From the NCBI GenBank assembly GCA_022559985.1, contig JAFJTR010000017.1, positions 248,001-312,000 of the forward strand: DNA of 64,000 bases, given 5' to 3'. The notes under the pieces are model-generated. The model ran no database searches, had not been told where the DNA came from, and was given only the letters and a program-made list of their open reading frames with translations. The position numbers were made by a program, and so were the translations under genes. Source of the DNA: Parastagonospora avenae f. sp. tritici 18332-5. Lineage: Eukaryota > Ascomycota > Dothideomycetes > Pleosporales > Phaeosphaeriaceae. Positions within the stretch are counted from its first letter, which is position 1; each line of letters opens with the position of its first letter. This document shows positions 56,960-64,000 of this stretch, in pieces.

Positions 56960-58993
56960 TCACAACCTCACCCTCCCCTCCTCCCCGCGCCCTCCAAAAA
57001 GCGATAAAAACCCATTCCCCCGCTCCTCCTCTCTCCTCGCAGGCGTACCTTCATCTTCATCCCCGCCCATCCACGCGGGTCTTTTGAAGCTGAAATCCTT
57101 CGTTTCAAACGTATTCTTCCACCTTGTGGCGAACGTGTCAAAGAAACCTGTGTCTTCTTCGTCTTCGGGGCCCAGTCTGCGGCGGGTGCGTTCAGGCCGG
57201 GAAGATGATGGCTGGTCTAATAGTGGTGCAGAGGATGGCGCATCGGCGTAGCGCTCATTCGGCGGCGACGTGGTGCGTTGTGAAAGGCCGAGGTTGTTGT
57301 TACTCGTGCCCTGGAGCTCGCGTTCGATGAGCGCGCGGCCTTCGCGCCACGACCCGGTGCCTGCATAATTCCCTGCGCTTTCTTCGTCCTCGTCGTCGAG
57401 CAGGTCGCCGAAGCCGCAGATGTTTTTGATCTTGCCGTAGAGGCCGAAGGCGGTGGCGAGTACGGGGACGAGGATGAAGATTGGGAAGAAGGAACTGAAG
57501 CCTTTGCCGAGGGGTGAGAGGTCGATGAGCTTGCCGAGGAATTTGTGAAACATTGTCTCTTTCCAAATGCTGGGGTCGGTCATGGTGAGAAAGTTGTAGG
57601 AGAGCGGGACGGTGAGCTTGGCGACTTGGAGGCCGTACCACGTTGCGGACTCTTGGTACGTGTTTCGTCGGACGAGTGCTCGGTTGCCCCAGATCTTGAC
57701 CTCTGTGAGGCTGTAAAATGCGCATATGCACATGTAGCACAGCCAGAAGGCGGCGGTGACTTGGCTGCCGAATCCGATCTGACTGCGTGCAGACGCGTGG
57801 CGGTGTACAACGGTCCAACCGATGAGGGAGAGTTTCGGACCGCCAAAGTCCTGGGCTTCTCGCACACATTCAGACCAGACGATTGCAGTAGATGCAAGTA
57901 CGGCGATGCCCCATGTGGCGTATGTGAGGGCGGGTACAATGTGCGCGTGCAGGTGGTACCTGGTGTAGGGTGTGTGAATTGTGATGCGATCGAAGGGACC
58001 TCTAGATGATTGGTATGGCGAAGATCTGAATTCAAGACGTTGGCTAGCCTTGGAGTCGAGAATAGCCTGGGTCCGGACTGCCTTCGCCACAACATGATCC
58101 CACTCGTTCTCAAACCGTAATTTTGCGTGTCGCGCTCTCTTCAATTTCCTCGCCAAGTCCGCCAGATAACCCTCCGTGACGACAGACGGAATAGTCGAAG
58201 TGCCCGTTGCCCTCACACCTCCAGCCCTGCTCTCGGGCAAGCTCCCCTTCTCCACCATCTCATCAATCCACTCCTGGAACTCCTTCGTGATGCCGTTCTT
58301 CCTCTTCCTCAACTGCACAACCTGGCCCTCATACTGATCCAGCTTCTCCAGCGCCTCGGTCAACTTCTCATGCGCCTTCGGCGCCTGACTCTGTATCCTC
58401 TTCAAACGCTCACTAACATTCGCATATCTGAACAAACTCCTCGGGAAAGCCACGAGTCCATGGCCCATCAAGTAGATACCCAGTATCAAACCCCACGTAT
58501 ACGCCAGCGCCATAACCAAGCTCTTAAATGTCTCCAAATGCAGCCCATTCCACCAGATCAAATACACGGATCCGACAATCCCCGCGCCCAGCATCATCGC
58601 CCAGTACCGCCCCAGGCTGCGAACCGCATACATGCCGCGCGCCTTGGGCTCCCTATACCCGCTGTCGCAGTACTCGCCCAGCATGGGCAGAATCGCCCAC
58701 GTCAGCACGAACGTGAGCCAGTATATGATGCGCCATGACTTGTACACGACCGTGTCGGAGAGCCAGATTCCCCGCGCGCCTTCGGTATCGGTGCCCGCGC
58801 TGCTTGCGAGATCGATGGGTAGCAGCACGACGATGCTGGCGGGCAGCGCGATCGCGAGGAACACGGGGACGGTTACGTATGCGGGCGTGGTGCGCAAAGG
58901 GAGGTAGTAGCGCAGGAGGAGGAGTACGAGGCAGCAGATGCTGAGCAGCGAGAGCACGAAGAAGGCGCTGGAGCCGGCTGACGTGGATGTCAT
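56960..58993 (-). CDS. LMBR1-domain multi-pass membrane protein (LMBRD2-like)
   Basis: Single exon, 677 residues, starting MTSTSAGSSAFFVLSLLS. Four to five membrane helices at residues 8-170 (for example LLSICCLVLLLLRYYLPL, VPVFLAIALPASIVVLLP, IIYWLTFVLTWAILPMLG), a central coiled-coil region (EKLTEALEKLDQYEGQVVQL), then further helices (ALTYATWGIAVLASTAIVW, AAFWLCYMCICAFYSL) and a disordered acidic tail with FGDLLDDEDEES. The LMBR1 signature WYGLQVAKLTVPLSYNFL and PLGKGFSSFFPIFILVPV is present. LMBR1 proteins are plasma- or endomembrane-located; LMBRD2 relatives modulate receptor signalling in animals, but function in fungi is unclear. A 677-codon uninterrupted frame is unusual in this intron-rich window but supported throughout by domain sequence. 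Confidence 0.9.
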   Translation of the reverse strand: MTSTSAGSSAFFVLSLLSICCLVLLLLRYYLPLRTTPAYVTVPVFLAIALPASIVVLLPIDLASSAGTDTEGARGIWLSDTVVYKSWRIIYWLTFVLTWAILPMLGEYCDSGYREPKARGMYAVRSLGRYWAMMLGAGIVGSVYLIWWNGLHLETFKSLVMALAYTWGLILGIYLMGHGLVAFPRSLFRYANVSERLKRIQSQAPKAHEKLTEALEKLDQYEGQVVQLRKRKNGITKEFQEWIDEMVEKGSLPESRAGGVRATGTSTIPSVVTEGYLADLARKLKRARHAKLRFENEWDHVVAKAVRTQAILDSKASQRLEFRSSPYQSSRGPFDRITIHTPYTRYHLHAHIVPALTYATWGIAVLASTAIVWSECVREAQDFGGPKLSLIGWTVVHRHASARSQIGFGSQVTAAFWLCYMCICAFYSLTEVKIWGNRALVRRNTYQESATWYGLQVAKLTVPLSYNFLTMTDPSIWKETMFHKFLGKLIDLSPLGKGFSSFFPIFILVPVLATAFGLYGKIKNICGFGDLLDDEDEESAGNYAGTGSWREGRALIERELQGTSNNNLGLSQRTTSPPNERYADAPSSAPLLDQPSSSRPERTRRRLGPEDEEDTGFFDTFATRWKNTFETKDFSFKRPAWMGGDEDEGTPARREEERGNGFLSLFGGRGEEGRVRL

Positions 58994-59617
58994 CGTAAGG
59001 TGGGAGAGGCGCGCATGTGTTGTGTAGCAGAGCGTGGTTGAAGGAAAGTTGGTGCCTGTAAAGCTGCGATGGTCCTTGGAGCGCGATCCGGACGAAACGA
59101 AGTCGCGAGGCGCGGAACGGCTCGGAAAGGGTTTATTCGTTCTTCACTATCCTATCGTTTCAATCCAAAAGCACTATTCTTTCCGGAGTCTTTTGAATCT
59201 AGTACTCAAAAACACCGCCCGTCGTTTCTCTACGCCGTCGCATACAGACCCTGCGTCATCCGCGACACGCAATACCCCCCTTCCGCGCCGGCCCCCATGC
59301 TTTGATAATCACCGGCTATCTCCGAGCGCTAAAACGGGCTAATGCGACTCACCCACACCCGAATGATGCAATCGCTCGTGAAGGAAGACGACAGCTGCGG
59401 GGCGCGCATAACTAATCATCGCCATCTACCACCATTACCACTTCCACTACCACCCACTACCCTCAAATCTCCCCAACTACTCCACCAATGTAAGTCTCTT
59501 CCCTCCCCGCCTCTTCGACTCTTCCATACTTAACCCTCCAGCTCCATCCATCCACCCTCAACCGCCACCATTTCCTTCCTGCGCACCTTCTTCACGCGCG
59601 CCCCCTCGCCCGCCACC
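58994..59617. other. divergent intergenic region, LMBR1 gene and glutaredoxin
   Basis: This has the promoters of both genes. A GTAAGT at 59489 and CTCCAG ending ~59541 could be an intron in the glutaredoxin leader. The frame just upstream of ATG 59618 is open back to that acceptor and reads TISFLRTFFTRAPSPA, which resembles a mitochondrial targeting peptide, so a longer, mitochondrial isoform is possible but no in-frame ATG was found. Confidence 0.45.
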
Positions 59618-60021
59618 ATGTCCGCCACAAAGACCAAGGTGCAATCCATCATCGATGAGAACCCCGTCGCCGTCTTCAGCAAGAGCTACTGCCCTTACTG
59701 CCGTCAGGCGAAGGAGCTGCTGAGCCAGAGCGGCGCCAAGTTTTATGCGATTGAGTTGGATCAAGTCGGTATGTAGTGAGGGCGAGGCCGTTGAGACGAT
59801 CACGATAGAGTGTTGAGGATGGCGTTCAGAGAAAGGGTTGTTTGGGCTAACGAGATATCACAGATGACGGCTCAGCGATCCAGAGCACCCTCGGCGAGAT
59901 GACGGGCCAGACTACCGTGCCCAACATTTTCATTGCGAAGGAGCACATTGGTGGAAACTCGGACCTTCAGGCTAAGAAGAGCAACTTGAAGACGCTGCTC
60001 AAGGATGCTGGTGCTTTGTAG
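59618..60021 (+). CDS. dithiol glutaredoxin
   Basis: Exons 59618-59768 and 59864-60021 give 102 residues, standard for class I glutaredoxins. The active site is CPYC (residues 25-28) in SKSYCPYCRQAKELL; TVPNIFIAKEHIGGNSDL holds the cis-Pro and the glutathione-binding GG motif. The enzyme reduces protein disulfides and glutathione mixed disulfides with glutathione as electron donor. The 95 bp intron (GTATGT...CACAG) splits an Asp codon. Start ATG 59618 gives MSATKTKVQ; see the neighbouring region for a possible targeted form. It is convergent with TPD3, whose stop is 368 bp away. Confidence 0.93.
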
Positions 60022-60389
60022 ATACTTCGTCACCAAGTCTGCCACATCTTCCCTCTCTTAGAAGAGTCGATACATCAATGAAGAAATGAACAATTACACA
60101 TGTTCCAGTGCTGTACTTGGTGACGCCGAAAAAATGCATTGAACAGAAATGATCATGAATCTAACAGGGTTATCTTTAATCTTGGAGGTTTGATTGATGA
60201 TTCCAACGTGCCCTCCGCCAGAGCTGCTCTCCCCCTAGTCGCTACAATGCTGGACATCACACACCCAATGCAAGCCGAAGCCTGCCTCTCCGTCTATCCA
60301 TACCGGGGCTTCATTATACCATACGCGAATGCTTTTTCATCATGTCATTCCGCGCCGTTAGCTTCTTTCTTCGGTTGCAATCCAACTTC
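60022..60389. other. 3' intergenic region between glutaredoxin and TPD3
   Basis: This is about 370 bp between convergent stops, AT-rich near the middle. No gene or structure is seen. Confidence 0.5.
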
Positions 60390-62533
60390 CTACGTCTGCA
60401 TTGCGTTCGCGTCTGAGAAGCCTTGGGCCGCCGTCGTTGCGAAGTATCTGACATCCACATCGTCATCCTGTTGCAGCTTCTCCAGATTCGGCAGAATGCT
60501 CTTTGTAATAAGATCCGTCGCCTTCTGGCAGCCTTGACCTGGTGTGCCAGCCTTCTCCAATGCGATGACGGTGCCTTGCTCTGGTAGTTGCTTCAGTGTG
60601 CTTACCAAGACACCATATGACTTTGCGACATTGAATCGAATGTTGGGAATGTCGTCGTTGACGAGCTTATCCATCATTGGCAGAATTGACTGCTCAATGA
60701 CATCGAGACTGAGGGCGGGTGCGAGGGTCTATATGGTATTAGTACAAGAATGGAATGTGAAGGCGTTGAACTCACCGATACGGCAAAACAAGTGGTCATG
60801 CGGTAGAGGTAGTTGGGATGTTGTCCCATTGCCATGACCTTGGGAACAATGGCATCATTCGCCCACTCGACACCGAATACCTCAGTCAGCTTCTTAAGAT
60901 TCTGCGTTGAGGCTTCTCGGATCGAGAAGACGGTGTCGCCAAGCCAGCTCATGCACAAGCTGCTGAGCTTCTCATCGAAGAACTTGACACCGAGCTGCGA
61001 GGCCAGGAGCGGAACGTATTCGATGATAGCCAATCGAACGCGCCATTGCTTGTCTTCAGCAAGCTGGACAATGGCAGGGAGGAGGGACTGCGACAGGAGC
61101 TCGATGCCAATGACGTTGTTGACAGACTCGAGTTTGGAGATGATGTTCAGGCGCACGTCGGGGAACTCGTCCTTGAGCATCTGCAGAAACATGGGGAGGA
61201 GATGTGAAATGGTCCTGGGCGGCGTTAGTGGGCACGTGGTCACGCGTAGGCGGGTACATACTCCTCCTTGCCGAGAATTGGGGCCAGCCCACTAATCTGG
61301 GTTCCGAGAGCCGCGCGAACATGTTGAGACTGGTCCGAGACGAGCTCTTCTATGCTGGGCATGACATCGTGGAGAAGAGTCTCGCGCTCAAGCAGCGAGC
61401 AAAAGCCTGGTGGCGGAGGTTAGCGTGATGTCACACTTCTGCCTTGATGCTTCCCTACCTGGAATCTGCCCCGCGATCGCACTGCGAACTTCTGCCTCGG
61501 TGTCTTTCAATAGCTTTACGAATGCGGGCACGAGGTCTCGGTTGACAACCTCCTCGTCGACGGCTTTGGCGATCTAGCACGCGTTAGCTTGGTTCGTGTT
61601 TCGGGAACTGAACCTTGCATACCTTCTCAAAACGGTCTGCAACCATGTAGCGCACTCTCCAGCTCTTGTCTTCGAACAAACTCCTCAAAGCTGTCAAAAG
61701 CACACCGTGACTTGACTGCTGCTCCTTGGGCACAGCCTCGGCGATCGCGATAAGAATATCGACGGTCAGAAGCCTGACGCTATCCTGGTCATCTGCCGCG
61801 AGGTGCTGGAAGAGCGGGATCATCTCATCGATGACAATCGCTGCGGGCATGGCCTTGATGAATTTGGCGAGGTTGTTCGCGGCTTGTCTTCGGACCATGG
61901 GGGTGTCGTCGTGCACCAGCTGGCCGTAGTGCTGTCGGAGTGCTTCTTGCGACGGAGGTGTGGCGCGCGAGTACGGCGTCTGGTAGAGGCCAGTTGCAGA
62001 GATCTTTGATGTGAACCAGTCGGCCTTGGACAGGCGCATGACTAGTGGTATGAAGGCATCTTCAATCTGCTGCTGTGACAGCTCCTCGCAGATCTTGTTG
62101 AGCGACTCGACAGCCTGTGCGTGTTAGACTTGAAACTGTTTCTTGAATATCGACTGCGTACCTTCTCCCGTACGAGGGGCTCCTCTATCGCGGCAAGGTT
62201 CTCCAAAGGTGAAAGGAGCACATGCGCGTATTCAGGGCCACCGACGTACTCGACAAATTTGCCCAGCTCCTCGCTCAAAGCTGTGAGCACCTCATCCTCG
62301 TCCTCGACAGACTCTGCGTATAATGTTAGCCTTCTCCACTTGGCATCTCCCTCTCACGTATCCTTACCGTCTAGGAAAGGAATGAGCTCCTCCCGTGTTC
62401 GCTCTGCGCCAAGGGCAAGAGCGATTGTGTTGAGGCGGTGGATGGCATTCAATCGCAGAATGACATCGTCATGCTTCAGTTCGTCGATGAGTACGGCGAT
62501 TGGGTAGAGCTCGTCGTTCTGGTTCGCTTCCAT
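60390..62533 (-). CDS. TPD3: PP2A scaffold (A/PR65) subunit
   Basis: Exons 62368-62533, 62162-62313, 61623-62114, 61459-61573, 61262-61406, 60776-61214 and 60390-60728 give 615 residues made of HEAT repeats. PR65 scaffolds the catalytic and B-type subunits of protein phosphatase 2A. Family marks: [20 protein letters not shown] at the start, [20 protein letters not shown] repeats (here [18 protein letters not shown]), [49 protein letters not shown] and [14 protein letters not shown] near the end. All introns are 45-54 bp, in phase. ATG 62533 was chosen; the open frame extends only a few codons upstream through TTG. The gene is divergent from the permease. Confidence 0.95.
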
Positions 62534-63198
62534 ATTGGGCAATCTATATCGGGTGACAGAGAAGGCGTGTTAGGGCTGGCGACCGTCCTGGATGTGTGGG
62601 GCGGTGAAAGGGTCGATGGTGATGAAATCAGGCGTGGTGTCGTGATTTAGCTTGCCCCTGGCTAATTATAAGCTTGTGACAGCGGGGTGATGGAGCTCGA
62701 GCGCAGCGTGGTGTTGACGTACCTGCTGTTGGCGAGGAAGCGAAGAGGGGCTTGGGGCACCGACAGCGACAGGTGTAGCGGGCTTGGCGTGCAACGGGTG
62801 ATTAGAGAGAAAGCTGTCTGCCCCGCGTCTTTTCTTGGTGGTGTGTGGTGTGTCGCGCGTTATGAGTTTGATATGTATAGGCCAGGCGGGAGAGTGGGCT
62901 GGTCTTTGGCAGTGCTGGTTGTGTGCCAAGCTTTCTGAGCCTGATCCCTGCCGCGGGGCAAGCGCAGCCAACGACCGATCGAATTCCTCTGACATCGAAC
63001 ATCATCCTTCCAATTCCCATACTGAGACACTGCCAGAATAAGCCAAGCTCATAGAAGCATGCAAAGAAGATGAAAGCTAGATAGTAAGATTTCTTGGCCT
63101 CAAACATCCTCGAAGTGGCTTGGACCCTTGGACTGCTACCAAAACAACACCGAGGAGTTGTGAAAGAGTATTTCTTGACATTGAAGTGCTTGGGAAAG
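62534..63198. promoter_or_regulatory. divergent intergenic region, TPD3 and permease
   Basis: These 665 bp carry the promoters of both divergent genes. No distinct motif stands out by eye, and the frames on both strands look like shadows. Confidence 0.4.
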
Positions 63199-64000
63199 AT
63201 GGATAATATCGAGGATGAAAATTCGCCCAAGCCTGGTGGAATGAATGAGACGGAGCCGCTTCTGCAACGACGGACATCTGCCGGATCGCAACAGAGCCAA
63301 CAGCTGACGAAACAACTCACTACCCGCCATGCCTTCGCTGTGTTGGTCACCCTCCAGATAGGATCAGGCATTTTTGCTTCACCCGCTCAGGTGGACAGTA
63401 ACGTACCTTCGCCTGGAGCTGCCTTGCTTGTATGGATTCTTGGTGGTCTCTTGTCATGGGCCGGTGCTGCATCTTTCGCTGAGCTTGGTGCCGCACTTCC
63501 TCTCAATGGAGGCATGCAGGAGTATTTGCGCCATGTATACGGAGATACGGCCGCCTTTCTAATGGCCTGGATCTACATCGTCGCAGTCAAACCATCATCA
63601 ATGGCAATACAGAGCATTGTCATTGCAGAATCGATCGGCTCAGTTGGCTCTGTTCAGGTTGGCAACCCCGACAGTGTAACGATGCTTAAGATCATTGCAG
63701 CAATCAGCTTCGTGCTCATGGTGTCACTGAATTCTATCAACACCAGGTTCACGCTACGGCTCAGCGAATCCTTCACGGTCTTCAAGATAGGCACTGTTGG
63801 CCTGATAGTACTGGGAGGACTTGTGGCCGTTATTGCTCACTTTGTGAATCCTCATTCATCTCTGTCAGGATCCAGTGATTGGTACTCGAAGAACTGGTTT
63901 GAGGGCCGCCCAACTACATCTGAAGGTCATACCATTGACTGGACGTCCATGGGTGCCTGGGACCGTTATGGCCACTATTGCGCAGCCATTTACGGTGGAC
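63199..64000 (+). CDS. LAT/APC-family amino-acid permease (5' part, truncated by window end)
   Basis: The frame is open from ATG 63199 to the last base (267 codons) with no stop. After a hydrophilic start (MDNIEDENSPKPGGMNET) come APC-superfamily helices: TLQIGSGIFASPAQVDS matches the conserved GSGIF motif of helix 1, then GAALLVWILGGLLSWAGA, SFAELGAALPLNGGMQEYLR and MAWIYIVAVKPSSMAIQSIV. The PLNGGMQEYLR stretch and KPSSMAI are typical of the L-type/high-affinity methionine permease branch (yeast Mup1-like). It would import amino acids across the plasma membrane. No intron is seen in this part. It is divergent from TPD3. The remainder, about half the protein, lies outside. Confidence 0.85.
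   Translation, partial: MDNIEDENSPKPGGMNETEPLLQRRTSAGSQQSQQLTKQLTTRHAFAVLVTLQIGSGIFASPAQVDSNVPSPGAALLVWILGGLLSWAGAASFAELGAALPLNGGMQEYLRHVYGDTAAFLMAWIYIVAVKPSSMAIQSIVIAESIGSVGSVQVGNPDSVTMLKIIAAISFVLMVSLNSINTRFTLRLSESFTVFKIGTVGLIVLGGLVAVIAHFVNPHSSLSGSSDWYSKNWFEGRPTTSEGHTIDWTSMGAWDRYGHYCAAIYGG

Noticed and set aside
58127..58738. 203-codon plus-strand frame
   Set aside because: Antisense shadow of the LMBR1 gene.

Overview
The window is nuclear DNA of a filamentous ascomycete fungus. Nearly every gene is interrupted by 45-130 bp GT-AG introns with CTAAC/CTGAC-type branch sites, and the families are fungal: a CAP10-type GT90, a GH92 mannosidase, a P450, fungal PXA and Vid24/Gid4 proteins, and a CENP-B-type regulator. 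The style fits a dothideomycete such as Pleosporales, but that is an inference. All exon maps were derived by hand from splice signals, phase and family conservation; there is no transcript evidence.

Layout. 0-8.4 kb: a partial unidentified gene, a membrane GT90 glycosyltransferase (+), then Mediator subunit MED10 (-) and a PXA-domain protein (+) sharing a 236 bp divergent promoter. The PXA gene has a 1,001 bp intron. 8.4-13.2 kb shows no gene. 13.2-24 kb: a CENP-B-type HTH protein (-), the GTPase RBG1/DRG1 (-) divergent from cysteine dioxygenase (+), an unknown single-exon protein (+) and a BOR1-type SLC4 transporter (-). 25-35 kb: a SET-domain protein (+), the rRNA-processing helicase DBP8 (+), a broken F-box-like gene (+), an FMN-binding split-barrel protein (-) and a Vid24/Gid4-type ubiquitin-ligase receptor (-). 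36-44 kb: an unknown protein (-), 3.9 kb without a gene, and a secreted GH92 mannosidase (-).

45-57 kb looks accessory: a P450 (+), a 5.3 kb NO VEIN-like HATPase/DUF3883 relic (-) carrying nonsense and frameshift lesions, degenerate kinase-like sequence (-), and a small secreted eight-cysteine protein (+) preceded by a 13 bp minisatellite. 57-64 kb returns to conserved genes: an LMBR1 protein (-), a dithiol glutaredoxin (+), the PP2A scaffold subunit TPD3 (-) and the 5' part of an LAT-type amino-acid permease (+) that runs off the end.

Housekeeping genes (MED10, RBG1, DBP8, BOR1, TPD3, glutaredoxin) are intact. Damage is confined to the F-box locus and the 47.5-55.6 kb block. I see no operon, CRISPR, rRNA or tRNA gene, and no intact transposon. 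The best second-look items are the NO VEIN-like relic, the duplicated DBP8 tail flanking the F-box locus, the 1 kb intron, and the secreted Cys-rich protein with its minisatellite.
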